From NCBI GenBank assembly GCA_963930655.1, contig OZ005621.1, forward strand, positions 21,315,001 to 21,379,000: 64,000 nt of DNA. The letters are read 5' to 3'. Positions 34,901 to 46,900 of this stretch are shown piece after piece. The DNA comes from Myrica gale. Lineage: Eukaryota; Streptophyta; Magnoliopsida; Fagales; Myricaceae. Made by a program: the position numbers and the translations under genes. The first letter of the stretch is position 1, and each line of letters starts with the position of its first letter. The notes under the pieces were generated by a model. It saw nothing but the letters and a program-made list of their open reading frames with translations, was not told the DNA's origin and ran no database searches.

Positions 34901-37900
34901 TCTTTCATATTTTATCATCATTCCTTGTTATTGGAAGTTGATCTATTGAGACTGGTCTCTTGGCTCTAGTGATTTAGTTCTGCTTCATAACGCAAGTTCT
35001 TTATCATGTAGATTCGATTACCCGCAACCTACTTTCCGGAAATTAATGAAAGAGCACTGCATGGAACCCTTTTTTGTATTTCAGGTTGTCTCTCTCTCTC
35101 TCTCTCTTCAGGTCTTCATTTATCCACTTATGACCAGTTATTCACTCTCTTGCTCCGTCTTACACTATCTCTGCATATAGGTGTTTTGCGTGGGTCTATG
35201 GTGCTTGGATGAGTATTGGTATTACAGTTTGTTCACCCTATTTATGCTCTTCATGTTTGAGTCAACGATGGCAAAAAGTCGGTTGAAGACTTTAACTGAG
35301 CTAAGACGTGTTAGAGTTGATGCCCAGACCCTTATGACATATAGATGTGGGAAGTATGTTATATTAATTTCAATTAAGCTGCTTCTTTGTCCTTTTTATT
35401 GATTTATAGCTTTTCATAGCTATGCGTATAAATATTTGATTATTTCCTTTAGGTGGATTAAACTTTCTGGTACTGATCTATTGCCTGGGGATGTTGTCTC
35501 TATTGGGCGTTCCACCGGCCAGGATGGAGAAGATAAGTCTGTACCAGCTGATATGCTTATATTAGCTGGAAGTGCTATTGTGAATGAAGCGATTCTCACA
35601 GGCGAGTCTACCCCACAATGGAAGGTAGTTTTCGTCTCTGGATCTAGCTTTTTTTTTTCATTGGGGTTTTGTGTTTCAGTAATCCGATACTCTTATGGAT
35701 CTGATTTGGGGATTCCAGCATAACTATGTTCGTTGCAGGCTGGGCTAAGGTTAAATACTTTATTAGAGGAAAATCTGCCTAGTTTCAGCTTTTTGAGTTC
35801 TGTCGTGTGCTAGACTACCTTGCAATGGCTATTTGGTCACAGGCGTAAGTGCATATAATTCATAATAATGTTAGTAGGTTCTTCATTCAAATACAAGGGT
35901 AGGAGAAGAAAGAATAATGATGGCTTATATTGGTAGTGGTACTATGAACTCTGTACGGTATTATTTTGTGGTAATTGTAGTCGACTCAAGTCGAACTGGT
36001 ACTAAAGTTGAAGTTTCCTGTGCTTGGTTATGTCTCCTTGCGCTTTTATGTTTGTGTTTGCTTACTGTAATTCTGAACGGATGAGTCTTCACTTCGGTTA
36101 TTGCAGCTGATTGATGTTATTGAATCCGTGTTAGCCTGTATCTTTCTGTTTTCTCACCAACTTATAAGTTTCAAGATCTTATAGTGGGGGTGATTGGAAA
36201 TATCTGGAGTGCCCTCTGCTCCCGCATATATATATATGGAATTTTGCATGTTCTCTATCAGAGTTTGTGCCATAAAACGGAGTGTGGGGACTTTTTGACA
36301 TTTACAGATTTTTGCAAATTTTGTAATTTGTTTTGAACTTTTTCAGGTTTCAATCAGGGGAAGAGGAATTGAGGAAAAATTATCAACTAAGAAAGATAAA
36401 GGCCACATTTTATTTGGGGGGACTAAGATATTGCAGCATACTCCTGATAAGGTAGTTCATGTTCAAAGAATTTCCTTTTCTAAAACGCGGAGACATCCTC
36501 ATTACTTTTTAACTTATGCTTGTAAGTCTGTTACTGGATTTCAGACCTTTCCTCTGAAGACCCCTGATGGTGGCTGTATAGCTGTTGTTCTGAGAACTGG
36601 ATTTGAGACAAGTCAGGGAAAACTGATGCGAACAATTTTATTTTCTACAGAGAGGGTAATTATTATAAAACTCTTAGTTGAGCAGTGATCACCACTATAT
36701 TTTTTCATCTTTTTTTAAAGGGTAATCTTATTTTCTCTATAATTAAGTATATTGCAGGTTACTGCTAACAGCTGGGAAAGTGGGTTGTTCATTTTATTCC
36801 TAGTTATATTTGCAGTCATAGCTGCTGGTTATGTCCTTAAGAAGGTAAATGAAATTATGCTCGTTGGGGTACAGATAATTTTAACTATTTCTGTGTGCTA
36901 TTCCTTATAGTGATTGTGAAAATCTTGTTGATGCAGGGGCTAGAGGATCCCACAAGGAGCAAGTACAAGCTTTTATTGAGTTGTTCACTTATTATTACTT
37001 CTGTAATCCCTCCTGAGCTGCCAATGGAATTATCAATAGCTGTTAATACATCTCTGATTGCTTTGGCACGGCGTGGAATATTCTGTACGGAGCCTTTCCG
37101 AATTCCATTTGCTGGGAAGGTACATTTCTGTTTTTGTTTATTAAGAATTACTTCTTCTTTTTTTTTTATGAATAACCTCGAATATTATTAAAAAGAAAAG
37201 AAAAAGAGAGAGATCAGTACAAAGGTTGTACTAAGTTCACTCAAAACATACAAATGAAAAAGCTAACGAAATCAAAATAATCCACAAAAGACTATCCCAG
37301 TACAGCAGTAACCCAACAATAAAGGGAGAAAAGAAAATTATCCTGCAAATGAGCTGAAGAATTGGCACAATTCTGAAAGCATCGGGTATTTCTTTCCCTC
37401 CACAAACACCACCACAAGCACGGCGGAATCATCTTCCAAATTGCCTTATCCAAAGGGTCTTTAAATTTCTTTTTGGGTTAATGTCCTTTTTAGTCCCTAG
37501 GTTTTGGGGCGGTACTCGTTTTAGTCCCTAGGTTTTATTTTTGTTCAAAACAGTCCCTAGGTTATTTACGTTTGTCTTTTTAGTCCTTCCGTTCAATTCC
37601 GTCACTCCCGAGCCCAGTCAGCTAACGGTGTGACACGTCACACCCAATAGAATATTGACACGTGTACCAACTTTTTAAAAAATAATAAAAATGTCCACAT
37701 GGACAAAACTAAAAAAAAAAAAAAAAAAAAAAAAAAACGGGAGAGGCACCCCCGTGGCCACCACCGAACGGGGAGCCCAGATTTGGGCTCCCCGTCGACG
37801 GGGGTGGCCGGGGGCACTCACCCCGGCGACGGGGAGCCCAGATCTGGGCTCCCCGTCGACGGTGGCCAGACGGGGAGCCCAGATCTGGGCTCCCCGTCAA

Positions 37901-40900
37901 CGGTAGCTGGGCTCCCCGTCGCCGGGGTGAGTGCCCCCGGCCACCCCCGTCGACGGGGAGCCCAAATCTGGGCTCCCCGTTCGGTGGTGGCCACGGGGGT
38001 GCCTCTCCCGTTTTTGTTTTTGTTTTTGTTTTTGTTTTTTTTTAGTTTTGTGCATGTGGACATTTTTATTATTTTTTAAAAAGTTGATACACGTGTCAAT
38101 ATTCTATTGGGTGTGACGTGTCACACCGTTAGCTGACTGGGCTCTGGAGTGACGGAATTGGACGGAAGGACTAAAAAGACAAACGTAAATAACCTAGGGA
38201 CTGTTTTGAACAAAAATAAAACCTAGGGACTAAAACGAGTACCGCCCCAAAACCTAGGGACTAAAAAGGACATTAACCCTTTCTTTTTCCAACTCTGTAA
38301 AACTCCCACTAGTGAAGCCGGCATTACCCAATTTAACTGACTAAGACTGAGAACAAAGTTCCACAATTCAGACGCCACCGAACAATGAAGCAACAAATGA
38401 TCAATAGATTCAGCATCACCCTTGCACAAATAGCACCAATCAATTACACATATTCCCCTTCTTCGCAAATTATCAATGGTCAAAATTTTTCCATGCATCA
38501 CTTCCCACACAAAGAATGCAACTCTCATAGGGACTTTACTCCTCCATACATCATGCCACGGAATCGAACTCGAAGTATTCCCACGGAGAGAATTGTAGAA
38601 TGACTTAACTGTGAATCTTCCATCTTTGGAACCCAACCAAACCACCTTATCAGAACCACCTCTCCTAATAACATGAGCATAAATAGTGCCGAAAAATGAC
38701 ATGAACTCCGATAATTCCCAATCATTAGGACTTCTAGGAAACTGAAGATTCCAGACAATATTGGCATCCCCAACCTCCATACCATCAGCAACACGAAGAA
38801 ACGGATCCCTAGTCAAAGAGAAAACAATGGGAAAAGAGTAACAAAGTGGTCTATCACCACACCATCTGTCATGCCAGAAACTAACACTCTGACCCGATCC
38901 CACATCATAACGAATATGGCGATGAAACACATTCCACCCATTACTAATATGTTTCCAAAGACTTGCTCCATACGAACCCCGCAAAGTTCTTGTACCCCAA
39001 CCATCCTCCTCGACTCCGTATTTAGCTTCAATGATCTTCCTCCAAAGACTATCCCTCTCATTGATAAACCTCCACAACCACTTACCCAACAACGCTTGAT
39101 TAAAGGTCAACAACCGTCTCAAACCCAATCCCCCCTTATCCAATGGAAAACACACCTTCTCCCATCTCACTAAATGAAATTTATGATCATTAGAATCACT
39201 ACCCCATAGAAAATCCCTCTGCAATTTCTCCATTTTTTTAGCAACTGAAACAGGCAACGGATAAAGAGACAAGAAATATGTAGGAAGACTAGAAATAGTA
39301 GATTTAATCAAAGTAAGTCTACCTCCCTTTGATAAATACATCCTTTTCCAACCGGCCAACTTTCTCGCCATCCGTTCCAATATATCATCCCAAATCCGAA
39401 GACTCTTGTAAGTAGCGCCCAGAGGAAGACCCAAATAAGTCATAGGCAAAGAAGATACTTTACAACCCAAAATACTGGCCAATTCAGAAACACCTTCAAC
39501 CCTACCAACAGGAATCACCTCTGATTTGGTAAGATTTACTTTTAACCCCGAAACTGCTTCGAAACACAATAGCAAACAACGCAAATGTCTAAATTGATTA
39601 ATATCCGCTCCCATCATGACAAGGGTATCATCAGCAAATAATAAATGAGAAACAGTAATCTGAGAATCCTCCCTACCTCCAACCCGAAAACCTTCAATTC
39701 CCCCACTAATAGACAACTGAGACATCATCCTGGAAAATGCTTCCATAACAATAACAAAAAGTAATGGGGAAAGAGGATCACCCTGTCGCAGACCTCGAGA
39801 ACTGCCAAAAAACCCTTCTGGAGAACCATTAACAATCACAGAAAATTTGACCGTCGAGATACAAAACTTAATCCACCTACACCACCTCTCCCCAAACCCA
39901 CATCTCCGCAACATATAAATCAAAAAATTCCAATTGACATGGTCGTAGGCTTTTTGTATATCCAATTTACAAAGCATACCTGGAATATTCTGTTGTAGCC
40001 GGGCATCGATACTTTCATTTGCTATCAACACTGAATCCAAAATCTGTCTACCCTTCACAAATGCATTCTGAGTTGAAGAAATAATCTTATCCAAAAAACA
40101 TTTTAATCTATTAGCCAAAACCTTAGCAAGGATCTTATAAACACCTCCTACTAGGCTAATAGGACGAAAATCTTTCAAATCCACTGCCCCGGGCTTTTTG
40201 GGAATGAGCACCACGAAAGTAGAATTGAAGCTACGAGCAAATCTTCCATGAGTCCCAAACTCATTAAAAACCAAAAGAACGTCACTTTTAATCACTTCCC
40301 AACACGACTGATAAAAAGCGAAAGAAAAGCCATCAGGTCCCGGGGCTTTATCCCCATTAAAGGAACGAACCACGGAAGTTACCTCCTCCTCCTCCTCAAA
40401 CCTCCTCTCCAGAAAATCTGCTTCTTCTCGTGAAATAGAACTAAACTCTAACCCATCCAATACGGGCCTCCATGAATACGATTCAGAATACAACGAGGTA
40501 TAAAAAGACACAATCTGTGTAGCAATGTCAACTGGATCCTCCACCACATCCCCTTGCACTTCCAATCGAGAAATAGAATTAAATTTTCGATTAGAATTAG
40601 CCACCCTGTGGAAAAACTTCGTACATCTATCACCCTCCTTGAGCCATAATGCCCTAGATTTCTGTCGCCAACTAATTTCCTCCTAATCAATCAACTGATC
40701 TAATTGTCTGCACACCTCCCGCTTCCTCATCAACCTCTCCACATCCAATGAATCACCCTCCTGCTGCCCATCTATCAAAGAAAGCTCAGCCATCAAAGCT
40801 GACTTACGTCTACCAACATCCCCAAAGACTTCTTTATTCCACACTATCAGATCTTGTTTCAACGCCTTCAATTTCTTACTGAGAACAAAACTAGGCGAAC

Positions 40901-43900
40901 CCTCAAAATCATAACTTCTCCATTTATCCCCAACCATCTCCACAAATCCATCCTCCTTCAACCACATGTTTTCAAACCGAAAAGGTTTCTTTCCACTCGC
41001 CACTCTAGCACATTCCAGAAAAATAGGAAAATGATCAGAATAAATCCTTGGTAAGCGACGCTGGATGATATCTGGATACAACCCTTCCCACTCCGAATTA
41101 AATAAAAACCGATCAATCCGAGACCAAGTTTGATCACGTCTGTTATTAGACCAAGTATAAGATCCACCTCCTAACGGAATATCCAACAACCCCATTTCAG
41201 ATATGAAATCTGAAAATTCCTCCATGGCGCGCACACTCCCATATGATCCCGACCGCTCACCAGGAAATTTGATGACATTAAAATCCCCCCCAATACACCA
41301 GGGAAGATTCCACCAAGAAAATACTCCCGCCAACTCATCCCATAATAACCGCCGGGAATCATTATCATTAGGACCATAGACACCCGAAAAAATCCACTGA
41401 TTACCATCGACAATATTTTTAAATACTACCGATAAAGAGTACAAACCCTCACAGGAATCCACCTTCTCCAAAACACGAGAATCCCCAACAAAAGAATACC
41501 ACCGGAAACTCCCTCCGCCGCAATATAACACCACCGTACATGTTGGCCTCCCCACAAACTTCTCAATACTGCTCGAGGAAACTCCACAATCTTGGTCTCC
41601 TGCAGACACACTAAATCTGGCCTCCACCCTCTTATCAAATTACCAATTCTTCTACACTTCCCCCTATCATTTAACCCCCGCACATTCCAACTTAAAATTC
41701 GTGGCTTCATTAACAACTAGAAGACTCCCCTCCTCCTCTCCTACCTATGCTAGAAGAAGAAACAGCCCCATCATAATTAATGTTGAACTCCAACAATTTA
41801 AGTTCCCTCACCATCCTTCCTTCCGGCCTAGTCGGAATTTTTCTACTATCTTGAGATCGATCCCTTTCCAAAGCTGCAAAAAGGTGCATCAACTCGTCCT
41901 CATACCCATCACAAGAGACCCCAACCATATGACGAACGGTGGATACCATATGCAAAACCCACTTAGAAGGCTGATAAGAATCAAAATCCGCACCCCTATC
42001 ACAACATCCATCAAAGTTAACCTGAAGTGGTTGGATGTCATCCATAGTGACTAAACCCCCCTCCAAATAACCATCCGCACCCCCTCTCTCCACCTCCCCC
42101 TCATACAAGGCCATCCCCATCTCCATATCTGTCTCCTCACAATTCGCCGCATTCCGATCCGTTCCCCTGACATTCAGCCCTTCACTCATACTCGTATGCT
42201 CTGCCCTTTTAGTTCCACCCAACGGATTCAACACAGCTTTACCACGCTTGCGAACATACACTCGACGCACCGAATCCTGTATATCTGTCGAAGATTTCTC
42301 AACATCTCCCAACTTTCCTCCCGAAAGAGCACCCATCGACCCACAATCTTCTAGCAAGTCAGATCTGGCCGAAACTTGGATATCGGCACCTCCGATCACC
42401 ACCGACGACCTCGCCGGAACAACTCGGGTCACAACAGACCCAGTCACCCCTCCCAACACCAAATCGTCCCTATCTGCCCCGAAATCAGGCTGATCAGTAG
42501 CCGAATCTGGTAGATCGGCGTGATCTGTGTCCTCTGGCGACTGCGCTGGAACACCCATGGCCAAATCTGACTCCGGCGCCGATCCGAACTCCGATTCATT
42601 CCGGTCGGGCTGATCCACGACTGAAACCAAGCTTGAGAGCTGCTTCTCTACGGGCTCAGGCCCAATCGGTACCGGGTCAACCTCCTTCACTAGGCTTGGG
42701 CCAGCTTCCTTGACTAACTGGTCTACGGGCTTAGGCCCTCTTGTCATGAGGCCAGGTTCCTTCATGAAAATTGGGCCATCTCCCTTTAAAATCTGCTCTA
42801 CAGGCTCAGGCCCGCTTGGCAATGGGCCAACTCCCTTCAAGAAACTGGGGCAGATAGTTTCTTTATGACCTAGGGTTAATTCTTCTTCAAGAGTGTTCTT
42901 TAAATTATTATTTGTGTTGATCATTTTCTCATAGCGTAGGGAATATTGTACACCTTTTTGAAATTGTCCTAATTGACATTCTGCTTCATCTGTTACATCA
43001 TTACCTTTTTCTGTCGTCTTGGTTTTATGGTTAAGATTGGGCAAATATGGGATTACCAAGAAACCTATTGATAGCCAGCATATTCTTTCATCATTCTATT
43101 TTAATTGTTTCTCCCCGTACAGGTTGATATTTGTTGTTTTGACAAAACTGGAACTCTTACTTCTGACGACATGGTATGTGCATATAAAGCTCAGGATTTG
43201 ATGCTCATTGAATTTTTTATATGCTTCTTTTCAACATAAACCTTGTTTCATTTTATGAAATCAATTCTCTCGACTCCTTTCCAGGAGTTCCGTGGAGTTG
43301 GTGGTCTAACAGGCACTATGGATTTAGAATCTGACATGTCTAAAGTGCCTCTGCGTACAGTGGAAATTCTGGCTTCTTGTCATGCCCTTGTTTTTGTCGA
43401 CAACAAGCTGGTATGTGAACATCACAATTTCCCCTGGGTCTATTTACCTGAGATTTTGCTATATGTTCATTTTGCACTGGAGAAACTTATTTTCGATCTT
43501 TTCATATGAAGATTCTTTGCTCTAATTTGCTAATGGTGCGTTGAGATTCCAATAATTCCTGCAAACCACGACTATAACAAAAATAACAAGAATTTTTGCA
43601 TGTAGGTAGGTGATCCTCTCGAGAAGGCTGCACTTAAGGGAATCGACTGGGGATATAAGTCAGATGAGAAAGCCATGCCAAAAAAGTAAGCAGTTACATT
43701 TCAAAATCACCAGTCAAGTGTTCTTTGTTAGTGATTTATATGCTTCATTTTAATTCATAATTCTGTAATTGGATTTTGATCTTGATCTTTGTGCAAAATA
43801 AAATGCCATATTCTCTTTGGGGAGAAATGTTTTCCCACAATATGTAAACACGTAGCAGGATATTTTAGTCAAAGAACATGAGCTGAAAAAAGAAAGAAAA

Positions 43901-46900
43901 GAAAAAGAAGAGAACCATTTTGTAAGAATAAAACTAAATACATATTGAGGAAGCAATTTATTGGCAAAGAGCTCATCTCATGGATTGCGTCCTGAAGCCA
44001 ATTGCTTCATAAATAAACATGCCTTATTTATTACCTCTGTGAATTTCAGGGGAAGTGGCAAAGCAGTTCAGATTGTTCAGCGACATCACTTTGCATCCCA
44101 CTTGAAGCGAATGGCAGTCATCGTTCGCATTCAGGAAGAATTTTTTGCTTTTGTGAAGGTATGTTGGTTGTCACTCTGCAATTTGCTTTTGGTAATCCAA
44201 AAACTCTATGGGAATCACTATGCTAAGGGGATACAAAATTTAGCATTCTAGGGTTCATTACTTAGAAACTTTGTTGGGCCCATCTGATTACTTAGAACAA
44301 CCTATCCAATACATAAATGTAATTTTAGGTGATAAACAGAAAAGGGGTGTGGAACATTATGTTTCAGAAACGGGGAATGAATTAATAAAGATATGACAGT
44401 CACAAATAAGGGAAATATCTCGCCTTGATTTTCCCATGTGATTCCTTTGTGCATTTTGATATCTTCCTGTAGTCTCTTTAAAAAAGGGAAAGCGATTGGG
44501 TTTTGCTCTGGCCTTTGCCAGTTTAGGCATCATGAATCAAAGCTGAAGAGTGCCTGAGCCAAACCCCGCAGTAAAACTCTAATGGCTAGAGGTCCTCATA
44601 ACTTGTTGGAATGTCACCTGTGCAGTTGTGGTGGGTTCCACAACCGAAAACATTCATTGTCATGTAGGTGGCTGCTTAGTTATGATTCTAGAGCATCATC
44701 AGGATAAAATCTTTCTTGGTACTTGTCAAGTAGCTTGAATTGGTGTAAACTGTTTTTTACCTTTCTCCATGATGACATTACCCTGAGTAGACACTGAGAA
44801 AGCTAAACTCCAGTCCTTAAACTCTCTCATTTCCCATTAATTGTTAACCTGAATATTGATAAGTATTTAATCCCTAAGATATCCACTAGTACCTGTGCTC
44901 TACTTCCTGCAACATATTCTTGCTAGTGATCATAGACATCCAGAAAGATCCATGCAGCGTTTTTTTCTTTGTGGTAACTTTTTTGTTTTTCTCTGATGAT
45001 AACAAATAGAAATTTATTGCAGGGTGCCCCTGAAACTATTCAAGATAGGCTCGTCGATGTGCCATCATCCTATGTTGAGACCTACAAGAGATATACACGT
45101 CAAGGGTCTCGTGTCCTATCTCTCGCTTTCAAGTCTCTTCCAGATATGACAGTACGACTTCTATGATATTTTTTTTTTCTCCCAAATGCAACAGGATATG
45201 GTTTTCCTTATGTTTCCCATTTTCTCAAAATAAAGGGAAAACATTTGTGTCTCCGACTCTTTAATTTCTTTTGTCTAGGGAACCCAAGTTTTTACTCCAT
45301 TTCTTCTTCCCCAGAAAACTAGTTATATATCTGGCTGCATTCGGGAGTAACAGAACAACTATGTCAGCTTAAGTTGTTCATGGTTTTCTAAATTTAGTGT
45401 TCATTGTAATTAGGTTGCTTCAGAACTTTGGAGCAAATTTGAGTACGAGGGTGATTTTAAAGAGGGAGAATAGCATGAATCACTTTTCTAGTTTTCCTGT
45501 GGAGAAAACTTTGTTTTTCCCTCCCCTACTTTGTTGGTTGCTCTGACAACGTCATGGAGTCTATTTGCCTATGTTTATCTAACACTACTTACTATCCGTT
45601 TATCGCATGAAGGTTAGTGAAGCTAGAAGCTTGGATAGAGATATAGTGGAGACTGGCCTTACTTTTGCAGGTTTTGCGGTAAATGTCTTAACTCTTCTGT
45701 GTACATGGAATGCATATTACTTCCTATTATTGATAAGTTTTTGGAGGTAATACTTGTAAGCAGCCAAATTAGCCTAATCTGCACTAATACGTCTTAGCCT
45801 TCTTGCCAATGAATGCTAATAATCTAAGTTTCAGGTTTTCAATTGTCCTATTAGAGCAGATTCAGCCGGTGTCTTGTCTGAACTAAAAGGATCCTCACAT
45901 GATGTGGTAAGCAACATGTTCTCTACTTTTTTGTGAGGGAAATGTGGAAAGTCTGTATCGTGAGTTAATTTGTTTTAAATCTTCTGAATAATTCAATCAT
46001 GAAGATACTAGTGTGTTTAAGAGGCTGTAATTGGTAATGAGCTTCTGGTCAGAGTTTTGGCCCATCAATGCTCTCTCCGCAGTTTAGCGCTATAGGCAGA
46101 TCTGCATTATGACTAGTCTTTCTAAAGATGGATTTAGATTTTGGATGTGAACTTCCACACCATCCAGATGCTACCAAATCCCTAAAATGCTGACTGTTTT
46201 TTCCTTGGGTAACTGGTAAGTATATTACTCGTGAAAAAGCTGGGTAGTATATTATAAATAGTTCAAATATACAATTTGGCCGTCACACTATGCCGAAAGT
46301 GTCCAAAATACAACCTCAGCAGTGGTTGGGACCCCCTACAGCTTATCAAAACAAAGAACAGTTTAGTACATGCACATGGCAGGCTGATACTCTCCTCTAG
46401 TTAATGCTCCAGAACTTGCTGATATTAGGATCACCAATAGAACGAAGCCATCACAAAATGGCCCTTTAGATTTGTTCTCCTAAGTGTGGCGACACATCTA
46501 TTCCTTGTGATTAGTGGATTGAAGGCCGCTTAGCTATTTGATCGGTTTATATCTGGTACTTAAGTTGTAAATGTCTACCTGAGAACGGTGTTCTTTGATG
46601 GCAGGTGATGATTACTGGTGACCAAGCTCTGACAGCTTGCCATGTTGCTAGCCAAGTGCATATCATATCAAAACCGGCACTGATTCTTGGTCCAGTGAGG
46701 AGCAGTGATGGCTATGGGTGGATATCTCCTGATGAGACAGAGAATCTTCCGTACAGGTGAAGGTTTTGTTTCCACAACCCCACCCCCCCCCCAAAAAAAA
46801 AAAACAAAAAAGAACAGAAAACAATTGGTTCTGATTTCTTTCAGGTAGATGTTCTGTTTTTAACATGCTTTTTGTCCTAATGAACTTTCACCTGATATTA

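Larger units (their letters stand above)
37158..42877 (-). mobile_element. LINE retrotransposon in intron 10 of the P5A ATPase gene, antisense
   Basis: The minus strand carries ORF1 (carboxy part), then ORF2 with endonuclease, reverse transcriptase and a terminal domain, a 3' UTR and an A-tail (ten T at 37158-37167). The 3' end is bordered by AATTACTTCTTC (37146-37157). Near the other end AATTCTTCTTC (42878-42888) differs by one missing base and may be the other target-site copy, which would put the 5' boundary near 42877; this is tentative. ORF2 has a frameshift near 41485, an in-frame TAG at 40683-40685 and an 805-bp insertion, so the copy is dead but fairly young. Confidence 0.75.

Noticed and set aside
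37709-38079. Long open frames on both strands with GSPDLGSP repeats
   Set aside because: They are translations of the palindromic GC-rich core of the foldback element; the same peptide appears on both strands because the DNA is inverted-repeat.
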